A DNA stretch of 64,000 nt from contig CAPERS010000006.1 of NCBI GenBank assembly GCA_948607205.1, positions 3,583 to 67,582 of the forward strand, given 5' to 3'. Below, in pieces: positions 43,601 to 51,482 of this stretch (positions within the stretch are counted from its first letter, which is position 1; each line of letters begins with the position of its first letter). The notes under the pieces were generated by a model, which did no database searches, was not told the origin of the DNA, and saw nothing but the letters and a program-made list of their open reading frames with translations. Source of the DNA: an uncultured Eubacteriales bacterium. GTDB lineage: Bacteria > Bacillota > Clostridia > Christensenellales > UBA1242. The translations under genes and the position numbers were made by a program.

Positions 43601-46287
43601 GCGCCATAAACTTTGATATATTCTTTCTGAAGTTCTTGTGCGTTTGAAAATTTTGTAGGGTCAATTTCAGGGAAAGCGCCATTTGCAATTGCAAAATTAA
43701 CAAAGTTTGTTGCGCTAGGGCAGAAAGATTTGACGCCATTCATAACTTTTTTGCGTTGTTCATCGTTAAGCAAAATATCTTTTGAGATAAGTTTGTTATT
43801 TTCGTCAAATGATGATGTGCGGAAATATTTATCAACGAATTCATTTTGAATTTCGGCTGTAACACCAAAGCTGTTCATTTTTCTCATGTCTGAAAGCATG
43901 TCCATGCGAAGTTCCATGTGCTGTTCATCCATAAACTGTTCCATTGAGTTCACTTCTGGAATCATTCCATCCTCAATTGCTTGCATGATAAATTCATTAT
44001 AGAATGGGTCAGTTTGAACATTCTCAGCCATTTCATTTTCCACTTTTGCGTGGTTTTCAATTGCAGTGTCAAGATTTTTTTCTTGTTCCCAGAATTGTTC
44101 TTGTTGATTTTCAATTTCGCGTTCAAGTTCAGTGAGTGGGTCAAGATAGCGAGTGTATGTTTTGATAAGTGGATTTTTGAGTTTGTCAATGCTTGCAGCA
44201 TAAGCCATACCGCCAACTGTGGAAGCAACGGCAACTGCGCTGACAACAACGGCAGCAACTGCGCCAAGTCCAAGCAGTGGGGCAATCAACAAAAGTGCAA
44301 GGCCGAAAATTATCATAATATCGGCAGGAGTTTCTTGAAATTTTCTTTTTGTGCGGTCAATCTCTTCGGTTTCGCGCTCGGTTTGAGTGAAATTGTCAAC
44401 AATAGGCTTCAGTGCTTTTTCTTCGTTTTGAGGTTGCTCCTCTTGTTCCTTTTTGTCGTTCCCATTGTTTCCGTCACCTCCATCACCAGCAGGAGTTTCA
44501 GTTTCTTCTGGTTGTTCAATATCTTCTTGCTCTTGTGGCTTTTCATCAACTTGTTCTTCTTGTGCCTGTGGCTTAGAAGCAATGTTGAAGGTGATAGGCT
44601 TAATTTCTTGAGGAGTAAAATCGTGAAGGTCACGAGAATCAGCATCTTCAACAACAAAATTGAAGTTTTCAAGCGTTCCATAACTGTTTGTTGATTGAAG
44701 TGCGGTGATGTTTGGATTGCCCAAAAAATCTTCAAATGATTTAAAGACTTTAAGTCTTGCCTCATCAAATTTAAAATCTTTTAAGTCAGCAGTTCTTTCT
44801 TGTTTTGACTTTGAAGACCAGTTTTCAATTTTGCCAATTGGGATTGAGTATTGAGTTTTGTTTGCTTGGAAAACAAGGCTGAAAACTCCATCTCTGAACA
44901 TGCGTTTATAATCCTTTAACTCTGCCCAAGAACCTTGCTTTGCACTATCTTTTGCGCCCAAGTTAATATAACATTTGCCATTGGTCTTTGTAAGAAAATA
45001 TTTTTGAATATCTCCATTGGCGTCTGCAATATTAAGAACTGAAATGGAAGAAGTGGCTTGTCCAGCTTTGTTTGAAGTGATTGCAAACTCTTGCAAAAAT
45101 TCTTGTTCTTTTGTTTCTTCTTTTTCATTGTTTTTGATATTTGCATAAAGAAGAACAAGTTGATTTAAATATGCATCTCTAAGTCCGCTTCCATTTGTTC
45201 CCATATTTAAAGATTTAGTGGCAACATAACTGTCGTTTTTTGAGAACAGCCTTTCAACAAGACCTGTTGAAACGGTTGGATTCAATATTGCTTGTGAACC
45301 ATCCATATTTTGTGCAACGAAAGAATATTCCTTGCCTTCGCAAGAAAGTTTTGCGCCGAGTGGTCCAACTTCAAGGGTGTATTCCTTAACAGTTCCGTCA
45401 GACGATTCCACATTTAAGGTGAGTGAATTGTTTGTTGAGGTGAGTGTTATTGGAGATTTAGCATCGTTAGGCTTTACTTCAAGTTTTGCAATGCCATTTT
45501 CTGATTGAATATCAAGACCTTCAAAAAGTGCTTTTGGAAATTTAACAAAAACATTATCGCCTTCTTGCTCTAAACGGAATAAATCCTTGTCATCTTGTGA
45601 AAAGGCAATCAAAAGGTTGTTATCATTGACCATAGCCAAAGTTTGTTTATGATTAACTTCGCCGACATTAACGTTGTTGTTAATTGACTGAGTTTGAGCA
45701 CCTGAAAGCCTTTCAAGTTTAGGCAAGGTCCGTGCTTTTGCTTGCGCCTCTGCCTGTGCCAGCAACTGTTCGAGATTGTTGTTAAAATTTTCTGACGCCT
45801 TTTTCAATTCGTTTGGGTTTCTTTCAGGTTCAGATGAAGGCTGTTCTTGCGATTCTTCAAGTTCTCTGAATTTTTTCATTGCTAATTCCATTGCTTCAAG
45901 TTTTATCTTTTCTTGTTCCAATGGCTCTATTTTTTCAGTAGGCTTTTCTTGGGCTTTCTTTTTGCTCTCTTTTATTTGCTTTTGTATATATTCTCGGTAT
46001 ATATCTTTTGAAGCATCATCAAGAAGAGAATTCATTTCTCCTTTTGATTTTGAAATTTTGTAGCGAGTGGCTTCATCAACGTCTACACGATTTAGTGCAT
46101 TTTTTCCAGCGCTATAAATGTAGTTCTCTTGTTGAGACTCTTTTTTGTTCTTAAATTCATCAAGTTCAGTTGCTTCTTGCATTGCTTGATAAATTTTAGC
46201 AAAGATTTCTTTACCTTTTTCGCTAAGAAAATTAAATTTAACACTAAACTTTTCTTCAAAATAACTTTTATCTTTTCTTTCCAACAT
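40648..46287 (-). CDS. giant 1,879-residue protein of unknown function
   Basis: Not recognised. There is no signal peptide. Residues 1-190 are charged and helical, and about 200-540 is a beta-rich part (LTLNVESSDGTVKEYTLEVG). An acidic Glu/Gln/Pro linker follows (about 590-645). A hydrophobic hairpin at about 655-705 (IMIIFGLALLLIAPLLGLG, then VSAVAVASTVGGMAYAA) looks like two transmembrane helices. About 1,100 residues of largely helical, Lys/Glu/Asn-rich sequence follow, ending in a Lys/Glu tail. ATG 46287 follows CGAGGTG, with promoter TTGACA-17-TATTAT. It shares a strand and an 11-bp junction with ychF. A large scaffold or secretion-related role is possible, but nothing in the sequence proves it. 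Confidence 0.65.
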   Translation of the reverse strand: MLERKDKSYFEEKFSVKFNFLSEKGKEIFAKIYQAMQEATELDEFKNKKESQQENYIYSAGKNALNRVDVDEATRYKISKSKGEMNSLLDDASKDIYREYIQKQIKESKKKAQEKPTEKIEPLEQEKIKLEAMELAMKKFRELEESQEQPSSEPERNPNELKKASENFNNNLEQLLAQAEAQAKARTLPKLERLSGAQTQSINNNVNVGEVNHKQTLAMVNDNNLLIAFSQDDKDLFRLEQEGDNVFVKFPKALFEGLDIQSENGIAKLEVKPNDAKSPITLTSTNNSLTLNVESSDGTVKEYTLEVGPLGAKLSCEGKEYSFVAQNMDGSQAILNPTVSTGLVERLFSKNDSYVATKSLNMGTNGSGLRDAYLNQLVLLYANIKNNEKEETKEQEFLQEFAITSNKAGQATSSISVLNIADANGDIQKYFLTKTNGKCYINLGAKDSAKQGSWAELKDYKRMFRDGVFSLVFQANKTQYSIPIGKIENWSSKSKQERTADLKDFKFDEARLKVFKSFEDFLGNPNITALQSTNSYGTLENFNFVVEDADSRDLHDFTPQEIKPITFNIASKPQAQEEQVDEKPQEQEDIEQPEETETPAGDGGDGNNGNDKKEQEEQPQNEEKALKPIVDNFTQTERETEEIDRTKRKFQETPADIMIIFGLALLLIAPLLGLGAVAAVVVSAVAVASTVGGMAYAASIDKLKNPLIKTYTRYLDPLTELEREIENQQEQFWEQEKNLDTAIENHAKVENEMAENVQTDPFYNEFIMQAIEDGMIPEVNSMEQFMDEQHMELRMDMLSDMRKMNSFGVTAEIQNEFVDKYFRTSSFDENNKLISKDILLNDEQRKKVMNGVKSFCPSATNFVNFAIANGAFPEIDPTKFSNAQELQKEYIKVYGANGNNKNAKIIEDIKKINDHSNQKDIDEIINKHFSEANSEIKAKLSEQLGAHARTKNTLDKLSQYNGSQAKVQQAKKANDEMIINGSEIFVKRILTGENLSENGKREATFNDAQILQMVEKHKNAIAQHYAFSEQHNPQVVDNFYSIFSENIHGQVCSLVADGVKDIESAQQRAYELGQYQKKRDIDSQQREAFAEAMNFTTKVMATENQPVCPTKQDIVNMTKQYAYASAVANLQDAENYFEKYGKFAGATENSLSQITDGAETSMFGNGGDNGFIFGRKVFTTELMSVQSHAKSNNIKELLQKRNHLLEQTDFFESLSQQFNPTALKSNFSIVPFSAKLTEPIMNFEREIEKYIRQVLISKVKSQANKEMLSKLELDEILKNKEIMALTGDNLSDDNEIKTLISLHDANKNIEENIDKQVETLFKQLPKKTAELIKNKNFDPKDVKDYEKNVKNILKSNNMEVNAEQEKLLINLVTLSNDDTLSEDNSTKILTLANALANGEIRSYIKFNILNDMYMNQVKNLDELQTESEEDDFSAKEYAVSAKHGIENAYAQQNEFIKKIITPALEKFAPVICDKIKNDVKNGDIQNASELQEKLIEHCKSSKRLDGRNLGEDAIKKMIESTKFSPDDPRLEEKLNSIISIVNNEVKKQDRNTPIFETDTQIFADIVLQVKANLKNDSSTKDMTPILRQAIFDKFKTMKNEIAMENLTYVNAFDKILTDEFLIACTTLDEKDIKKMIKGSEIAGLQDTTRNLRALEQKVTKESAKAHFRAGRETLKKSSTEQNISDKENKAITAYTKNSALQEMTDMINKVNKEFSAQNFQTGDEGLLRDKLFELTKSEKFQACLKALNVDPKTFASSNKDFSIESFNASIGKMSNEKSVKSSKSEKAFKKVISKFSKNVTDKGKTNSTFVFRIKSKDVKEKDEDEKKKQLDEEKKKELERKKEQGILNEEEKKAFEELLQNNEIPQIKTEKNENEDGKQ

Positions 46288-46322
46288 AAAAATTTCACCT
46301 CGTTATAATTTAATATAAATAT

Positions 46323-46351
46323 ATAATAGCATATATTTATCTTATTGTCAA
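46323..46351 (-). promoter_or_regulatory. promoter of the giant gene
   Basis: Minus-strand TTGACA (46351-46346), 17 bp, TATTAT (46328-46323). Just upstream is a G/C-rich tract (46352-46362). Confidence 0.75.
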
Positions 46352-46470
46352 GGGAGTGGGGTTTTAGTCATAAATTTTTTGTGCAAAATTATATGGTGAG
46401 TTATTTGCCGAAAAATGTTGATAAAATTCTCCAAAATGGCTATATTTCGCATATAATTTGTCCAAAAAAT

Positions 46471-46499
46471 TTGTAATTTTGTTTAAAGTTTGCTAGAAT
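46471..46499 (+). promoter_or_regulatory. secA promoter
   Basis: TTGTAA (46471-46476), 17 bp, TAGAAT (46494-46499), 20 bp before the ATG. Confidence 0.6.
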
Positions 46500-46519
46500 A
46501 GAGAAAAATAGGAGTGAAA

Positions 46520-49243
46520 ATGGGACTTTTTGGAAGCGATAACGCAAGTCAAGTTAAAAAACTTAAAAAAATTGCAGACAAGGTCATTGCGCTCGAAGAC
46601 CGCTTTGCTGGATACTCAAACGAGCAACTTCGTGCTTGCACTGATGAATTTAAAAATAGATATAAAACTGGGGAAAGTTTAAATTCACTTTTGCCAGAGG
46701 CTTTTGCTGTTGTAAGAGAGGCGTCAACAAGAGTTTTGAATATGAGGCACTACTACGTTCAAATTTTGGGCGGAATTGCTCTTCATCAAGGTCGTATCGC
46801 AGAAATGGCAACAGGTGAAGGTAAAACACTTGTTGAAACCTTGCCAGCATATTTAAATGCGCTCACTGGCGAAGGCGTGCATATCGTGACTGTCAATGAA
46901 TATCTTGCTAAGCGTGACGCTGAGTGGATGGGAAAGATTTTCAAGTTTTTGGGACTGACTGTTGGAGTGACTCTTTCAGGTCAGAACGAAAGACTCAAAA
47001 AAATGGCTTATGACGCAGACATCACTTATTGCACAAACAACGAACTTGGCTTTGACTATCTTCGTGATAACATGGCAGTCAATAAAAATCAACGCGTTCA
47101 AAGAGGGCGCAATTTTGCAATCGTTGACGAAGTGGATAGTATTCTCATTGACGAGGCAAGAACGCCACTTATCATCAGTGGTCGAGGAAACAAATCAAGC
47201 GAAGGCTATGTTAAAGCGCAAAAGTTTGTTAAAGGCTTGAATCGTGAAAAAGATGTTGAAATTGATGAAAAAACCAAGCAACTCAACCTTACCGAAAGCG
47301 GAATTGAAAAGGCTGAGAAGTTTTTTGGCGTTGAAAGCCTTTCTGATATTTCAAATATTGAACTTAACCACTATATCAATAATGCAATAAGAGCAAACTA
47401 CATTATGCACAAAGATGACAACTATATCATCAAAGACGGTGAAATTTTGATTGTTGATGAGTTCACTGGTCGTGTTATGCCTGGCAGACGCTTTAACGCT
47501 GGTCTTCATCAAGCGATTGAAGCCAAAGAGGGCGTTGAAATCAAGGATGAAAACCAAACGCTTGCAACAATAACTTTCCAAAACTATTTCAGACTTTATA
47601 AAAAACTTTCAGGCATGACAGGAACTGCCAAAACCGAAGAGGGTGAGTTCAGAACGATATACAACCTTGACGTTGTAACCATTCCAGTCAATCTGCCAAA
47701 GAAGAGAATTGACGAACCGGACATTGTTTATGTGACGGAAGAGGGCAAGATTAAGGCTATCGTTGAAGAAATCAAGGAATGCGCAAAAACAGGACAACCT
47801 GTGCTTGTGGGCACTGTGACAATTGAGAAGAGTGAACTTATCTCCAAAGCGCTTAAAGGCGCAAAGATTGCTCACACCGTTTTGAACGCCAAAAATCATG
47901 AACAAGAAAGTGAAATCGTGGCTCAGGCGGGCAGAAAAGGCTCGGTCACAATTGCAACCAATATGGCAGGTCGTGGAACTGACATTCTTCTTGGCGGTAA
48001 CCCAGAATTTATGGCAACAAAACGCATGAGAGCGGAAAACTTCACAGAGGAAGAAATTTCCTATGCAACCGCTTTCAACACTGTTGATGATGAAAGGCTT
48101 AATAAGGCAAGAGAGAGATTCAATGAACTTTACAAGGACTATAAAGTTGTAACCGATAAAGAAAAAGCAGAGGTCAAAGCGCTTGGCGGACTTCATATTG
48201 TTGGAACTGAGCGTCATGAATCAAGACGTATCGACAATCAGCTTCGCGGTCGTGCAGGGCGTCAAGGCGACCCGGGAAGTTCAGTTTTCTTCCTTTCGCT
48301 TGAAGATGACCTCATTAGACGCTTTGGTGGCGACAGACTCAAAAAAATTGCCACAATGTTCAAACTTGACGACTCAACTCCAATTCAACTTGGCATACTT
48401 TCAAAGCAAATTGAAAGCGCGCAAAAGAAAATCGAACTGCAAAACTTCTCTCAAAGAAAAACAGTTATTAAATTCGACGACGTTCTCAACAAGCAAAGAG
48501 AGATTATCTATGAAGAGCGAAATAAAGTGCTTGAAGGTCTTCCAGTCCATGACCAGATTGAGCGTATGATTCCAGAGCAAGTTGAAAAGATAGTATACAA
48601 GTGTGTGGACGACGACAAACCATTCTTTGAATGGGATATTTCAGAAATCAATTCAGCACTTGAAAAAGGACTTATCGAAAAAGGCACAAACCTTGTTGAC
48701 GAAAAATTTATCGAAGGCTGTGACGCAAGTGAACTTGCCGAAAAGATTTTGAAAGTTGTTGATGAAAGACTTAAAAATCAAATGAAGACAATTGAAGAAA
48801 GTGGCTATCCTTTTGAAAATCTCGAAAGAGCCGTTCTTCTCCGAATGGTTGACCTCAACTGGATGGGGCATATCGAAGATATGCAAATCATGAAAAATGA
48901 AATTTTTGCTCGTGGATTTGGCAATCAAGACCCTGTTCTTGCTTACAAAAAAGACGGCTTTGAAATGTTTGACAGCATGATTGACAAGATAAAGGAAATG
49001 ACTGTCAATGTGCTGTTAAGCGTTAAGGTTGAAGCGCCACCAAAGCCACAAGCACAACCAACATATAACGTGGTTGTCACTGGCAAAGAACTCACGCCAG
49101 AGGAACGCGCAAAACAAAAAACAAAACCTTTTGTTCAAAAAACCGATGTTCGCACCGAAAGAAAGGTTGGACGCAATGAAGCCTGCCCATGCGGAAGCGG
49201 ACTTAAATACAAAAATTGCTGTGGGAAAGAAAAGGCAGAATAA
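46520..49243 (+). CDS. secA: preprotein translocase ATPase SecA
   Basis: A 907-residue motor that drives secretory proteins through SecYEG. Walker A is ATGEGKTLVETLPAY (about 98-112). The DEAD-like Walker B is IVDEVDSILIDEART. Also visible are the preprotein cross-linking domain, IATNMAGRGTDI, the QLRGRAGRQGDPGSS helicase motif and the helical scaffold. The C-terminal zinc-binding tail (NEACPCGSGLKYKNCCG) is complete. ATG 46520 is 5 nt after AGGAG. It is divergent from the giant gene. Two large exported or anchored proteins in the window are natural clients. Confidence 0.97.
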   Translation: MGLFGSDNASQVKKLKKIADKVIALEDRFAGYSNEQLRACTDEFKNRYKTGESLNSLLPEAFAVVREASTRVLNMRHYYVQILGGIALHQGRIAEMATGEGKTLVETLPAYLNALTGEGVHIVTVNEYLAKRDAEWMGKIFKFLGLTVGVTLSGQNERLKKMAYDADITYCTNNELGFDYLRDNMAVNKNQRVQRGRNFAIVDEVDSILIDEARTPLIISGRGNKSSEGYVKAQKFVKGLNREKDVEIDEKTKQLNLTESGIEKAEKFFGVESLSDISNIELNHYINNAIRANYIMHKDDNYIIKDGEILIVDEFTGRVMPGRRFNAGLHQAIEAKEGVEIKDENQTLATITFQNYFRLYKKLSGMTGTAKTEEGEFRTIYNLDVVTIPVNLPKKRIDEPDIVYVTEEGKIKAIVEEIKECAKTGQPVLVGTVTIEKSELISKALKGAKIAHTVLNAKNHEQESEIVAQAGRKGSVTIATNMAGRGTDILLGGNPEFMATKRMRAENFTEEEISYATAFNTVDDERLNKARERFNELYKDYKVVTDKEKAEVKALGGLHIVGTERHESRRIDNQLRGRAGRQGDPGSSVFFLSLEDDLIRRFGGDRLKKIATMFKLDDSTPIQLGILSKQIESAQKKIELQNFSQRKTVIKFDDVLNKQREIIYEERNKVLEGLPVHDQIERMIPEQVEKIVYKCVDDDKPFFEWDISEINSALEKGLIEKGTNLVDEKFIEGCDASELAEKILKVVDERLKNQMKTIEESGYPFENLERAVLLRMVDLNWMGHIEDMQIMKNEIFARGFGNQDPVLAYKKDGFEMFDSMIDKIKEMTVNVLLSVKVEAPPKPQAQPTYNVVVTGKELTPEERAKQKTKPFVQKTDVRTERKVGRNEACPCGSGLKYKNCCGKEKAE

Positions 49244-49244
49244 C

Positions 49245-49274
49245 AAAAAACATCACAAATTTGTGATGTTTTTT
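49245..49274 (+). terminator. secA terminator
   Basis: AAAAAACATCACAAA followed directly by its complement, ending in six T. Confidence 0.9.
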
Positions 49275-49344
49275 ATCTTGTATGCCAAAAATATAGGGAA
49301 TAATATACAAGATAATATACAAGATGCTTGACTTTTTGAGGGAT

Positions 49345-49797
49345 TTAATCTTTAAAATAGGAGGCGATATTTATAACCCTCTTATTTTTTTTGTAAGCAT
49401 AATTAAGCGTTTTGCTTGCTCCACCCCATGAGTGCTCAACAAAAGCAATAACTAAGTCCGCTTGGTCTACCATCCATCGATTTCGTTCAAGGACACCGAA
49501 CTTTTTAAAACACTTTAAGTCAGGTATAATTGATGAATCATATCCTTCGATATAATACAAGCGGTGTTTGATATAATTTCTATCGTTATAAGGCGAAACA
49601 AAATAAAGTTTACAATTAGGATGGGTCTTTTTATATTGATAACATACAGATTTTGAAAATCTGTCGAAACCTCCATAGTCGCCAAAATAAAAATGTGTGG
49701 CATTATCTCCCACTTCTTTTTCTAATATTTCAATAAACTTTTTCTTTATTCCGTCATCACTATCGAAATTGGAATGACCACAAAATGTAACAACCAT
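49345..49797 (-). CDS. SLOG-like (Rossmann nucleotide-sensor) protein
   Basis: A 150-residue protein. VTFCGHSNFDSDDG at the N terminus, FYFGDYGGFDRFSKSVC in the middle and ADLVIAFVEHSWGGASKTLNYA near residues 112-133 match the small SLOG/DprA-LOG-like fold, which binds nucleotides or nucleotide-derived signals and often occurs in defence or stress systems. There is no ribosome binding site. TTGATT-17-TAAACT ends 6 nt before the ATG, so the mRNA is predicted leaderless. The 14-bp palindrome 49799-49812 covers the -10 and start point. It is divergent from two Xre regulators preceded by the same palindrome. Confidence 0.72.
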   Translation of the reverse strand: MVVTFCGHSNFDSDDGIKKKFIEILEKEVGDNATHFYFGDYGGFDRFSKSVCYQYKKTHPNCKLYFVSPYNDRNYIKHRLYYIEGYDSSIIPDLKCFKKFGVLERNRWMVDQADLVIAFVEHSWGGASKTLNYAYKKNKRVINIASYFKD

Positions 49798-49798
49798 A

Positions 49799-49812
49799 TG
49801 CTAAGTTTAGCA
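49799..49812. promoter_or_regulatory. palindromic operator 1 (SLOG side)
   Basis: TGCTAAGTTTAGCA, one base from the SLOG start codon and overlapping its -10. Copies at 49838-49851 and 50161-50174. Confidence 0.7.
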
Positions 49813-49832
49813 TATTTTTTAAATAAAATCAA
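49804..49832 (-). promoter_or_regulatory. SLOG gene promoter, leaderless geometry
   Basis: Minus-strand TTGATT (49832-49827), 17 bp, TAAACT (49809-49804). The predicted +1 is 49797, the A of ATG. Confidence 0.6.
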
Positions 49833-49837
49833 TTAAA

Positions 49838-49851
49838 TGCTAAACTTAGCA
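49838..49851. promoter_or_regulatory. palindromic operator 2 (first Xre gene)
   Basis: TGCTAAACTTAGCA, a perfect palindrome, 22 bp before TATACT (49874-49879) of the 49902 gene. Position and spacing equal those of operator 3. Confidence 0.7.
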
Positions 49852-49901
49852 GTAAAAATATTTTTTAAAATTATATACTCTCCACAAATCAGGAGGTATA
49901 T

Positions 49902-50141
49902 ATGAATTTACAAGAAGCAATAATCATCAAGATAGAAAGTTTAAGAAAGGTGAAAAATTGGTCAAAATATAAATTATCGATGAAAAGCGGAGTGCCTCAA
50001 AGCACATTAACTTCAATTTATAAGAAAAGATGTAAATCACTTAAAGTAATAACTTTATTTGAAATTTGTGAAGGGTTCAATATTAGTCTTCAAGAATTTT
50101 TTTCAGATCCAATTTTTGACAGGGATCAAATTTTTGAATAA
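49902..50141 (+). CDS. small Xre-family HTH regulator
   Basis: A 79-residue Cro/CI-type repressor that is all HTH: IESLRKVKNWSKYKLSMKSG (helices 1-2), VPQSTLTSIYKKR (recognition helix), TLFEICEGFNISLQEFF (helices 4-5). ATG 49902 follows CAGGAGG. A 14-bp palindrome lies upstream of its -10. It is about 60% identical by eye to the next gene, which has the same promoter layout, so the pair looks like a tandem duplication. It probably controls itself, its partner and the divergent SLOG gene. Confidence 0.85.
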   Translation: MNLQEAIIIKIESLRKVKNWSKYKLSMKSGVPQSTLTSIYKKRCKSLKVITLFEICEGFNISLQEFFSDPIFDRDQIFE

Positions 50142-50160
50142 TTTATCTATTTTTTAAAAA

Positions 50161-50174
50161 TGCTAAACTTAGCA
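50161..50174. promoter_or_regulatory. palindromic operator 3 (second Xre gene)
   Basis: TGCTAAACTTAGCA, identical to operator 2, 22 bp before TATACT (50197-50202) of the 50227 gene. Confidence 0.7.
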
Positions 50175-50226
50175 GTATTTTGATTTTTGTAATTTATATA
50201 CTGGCTCTAACAATGAGAGGTGATAA

Positions 50227-50466
50227 ATGAAACTTGAAGACGCAATAATTTTGCGTATTGAACAGCTTTGCCTAGACAAAAAGATGACTAAGTATGATTT
50301 ATTCAAAGCTAGCGGTGTTCCGCAAACAACTTTGACATCTATAAAAAAGAAAAGGAGTGGGTCGATTAAGCTTATAACATTATATTGGATATGTGAAGGC
50401 TTTGAAATAAGTTTAGAGGAATTTTTCGCTTCTCCACTTTTCAAAAGAGAAAATATTTTAGAATGA
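50227..50466 (+). CDS. small Xre-family HTH regulator, paralogue
   Basis: A 79-residue HTH protein with the same layout as the 49902 gene: IEQLCLDKKMTKYDLFKASG, VPQTTLTSIKKKR, TLYWICEGFEISLEEFF. The start follows GAGAGGTG. It has its own operator and -10. Recognition-helix residues are the same type as in the neighbour (VPQ-TTLTSI), so both may bind the same palindrome. A terminator follows at 50494. Confidence 0.85.
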   Translation: MKLEDAIILRIEQLCLDKKMTKYDLFKASGVPQTTLTSIKKKRSGSIKLITLYWICEGFEISLEEFFASPLFKRENILE

Positions 50467-50493
50467 ATTTTATCAAAAATAGCAAAATTCTGT

Positions 50494-50531
50494 AAAAACA
50501 CCTCATTTTTGTTTTGAAATGATGTTTTTTT
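50494..50531 (+). terminator. terminator after the second Xre gene
   Basis: AAACA-CCTCATTT paired with GAAATGA-TGTTT (small bulge), then seven T. Confidence 0.7.
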
Positions 50532-50565
50532 GTGATAAAATAAATCTATAAATTTAGGAGTTGAA

Positions 50566-50838
50566 ATGCAAAGACACATCTATCCAGCGATTTTCTTTAA
50601 AGATGATGATATGGTCAAAGTGCTTTTTCCAGATCTTGAACTCACAACAGATGGTTTTTTCATGGAAGAGGCTTTCCTTTATGCAAAAGAGGCACTGAAA
50701 GGTTATTTCATACAAACTGAGAAATATGATTTTGATTATAACTTCCCTTCTTCATTTGAAAAAGTTAAAGGCTCTTGCCGAAAGGACGACGTTGTTATGC
50801 TCGTTGACGCCATTTTGACAAAAAAAGACTTAAAATAA
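50566..50838 (+). CDS. HicB-like antitoxin-fold protein (orphan)
   Basis: A 90-residue protein with the HicB partial RNase H fold: HIYPAIFFKDDDMVKVLFPDLELTTDG, then MEEAFLYAKEALKGYF. HicB normally neutralises the HicA mRNA interferase. No HicA gene (short dsRBD-like toxin) is present on either side, and there is no C-terminal HTH. ATG 50566 follows TTAGGAG. It may be a stand-alone family member or a decayed pair. Confidence 0.75.
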   Translation: MQRHIYPAIFFKDDDMVKVLFPDLELTTDGFFMEEAFLYAKEALKGYFIQTEKYDFDYNFPSSFEKVKGSCRKDDVVMLVDAILTKKDLK

Positions 50839-50868
50839 AATATTTTTTGCGAAAGTAAAACAAAATTG

Positions 50869-50897
50869 TTGACAATATAGATGCAATATGTTAGAAT
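50869..50897 (+). promoter_or_regulatory. rpmG-secE-nusG promoter
   Basis: TTGACA (50869-50874), 17 bp, TAGAAT (50892-50897). Confidence 0.8.
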
Positions 50898-50899
50898 AA

Positions 50900-50930
50900 A
50901 CTAACACTTCCACTTGGGGTGTTAGTTTTT
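50900..50930 (+). promoter_or_regulatory. attenuator-like hairpin in the rpmG leader
   Basis: ACTAACAC (50900-50907) and GTGTTAGT (50919-50926) around an 11-nt loop, followed by TTTTT, right at the predicted start of the transcript and 20 nt before the rpmG ATG. Confidence 0.6.
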
Positions 50931-50949
50931 ATGTTAGGAGAAATGAATT

Positions 50950-51111
50950 ATGGCAGCACCAAAACGCAAAAACATCACTCTTGCTTGCACTGAATGCCAA
51001 GAGAGAAATTATGCAACAAGCAAAAACTCAACAGCAAATCCAGAAAGAATTGAAATCACAAAATTCTGTGCTCGTTGCGGAAAGAGAACTGTTCACAAAG
51101 AAACAAAATAA
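50950..51111 (+). CDS. rpmG: 50S ribosomal protein L33
   Basis: A 53-residue L33 with four cysteines for zinc ([11 protein letters not shown] and [15 protein letters not shown]), the zinc-binding (C+) form. ATG 50950 is 9 nt after AGGAG. It starts the rpmG-secE-nusG group in the normal Firmicutes order; secE follows 20 bp later. Confidence 0.95.
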   Translation: MAAPKRKNITLACTECQERNYATSKNSTANPERIEITKFCARCGKRTVHKETK

Positions 51112-51131
51112 TCAAATTTTCGGGGGAATCA

Positions 51132-51473
51132 ATGTCAAAGAAAAACAAAGAGTCACAAGTTGTGACAGAAGAGAAAAAAGTCCCTACACAAGAAGAAAAA
51201 GTTTCAAACAATTCAGACAAGAAGGCTGATAAAAAAGCCGACAAGAATGCTGACAAAAACAAAAAGTTTAAAAAGAAGAAAGAAAAGAAGAATAAACTCA
51301 ATATCAAAGAGAATGCAAAAGGCACAGCGTCTGAACTTAAAAAAGTGACATGGCCAAGTTTCTCTGAGGTCGTTCGCAGAACTGGTGTCGTTCTTGCAGT
51401 TGTTCTTATCTTCGCGGTTATTCTTTTTGGAATTGATGTTTTGTTTGAATTTATTTTTGGATTCTTTAAATAA
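51132..51473 (+). CDS. secE: preprotein translocase subunit SecE
   Basis: A 113-residue protein. The C-terminal 60 residues are classic SecE: ELKKVTWPSFSEVVRRTGVV, then a single transmembrane helix (about 86-108). The N-terminal 55 residues are an unusual Lys/Asp/Glu-rich extension with KKADKKADKNADKN repeats. ATG 51132 follows a G-rich site (GGGGGAAT). It clamps SecY in the translocon powered by SecA encoded upstream. Confidence 0.93.
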   Translation: MSKKNKESQVVTEEKKVPTQEEKVSNNSDKKADKKADKNADKNKKFKKKKEKKNKLNIKENAKGTASELKKVTWPSFSEVVRRTGVVLAVVLIFAVILFGIDVLFEFIFGFFK

Positions 51474-51482
51474 AGGTGGATT

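Noticed and set aside
49274..49325. Two 12-bp tandem repeats (AATATACAAGAT) and an ATCTTGTAT inverted repeat after secA
   Set aside because: Short, AT-rich and not repeated elsewhere; probably part of the 3' region of the convergent SLOG gene.
50566..50838. A HicAB toxin-antitoxin pair
   Set aside because: Only a HicB-like gene is present; the neighbours are an Xre regulator and rpmG, and no HicA-sized gene lies between.
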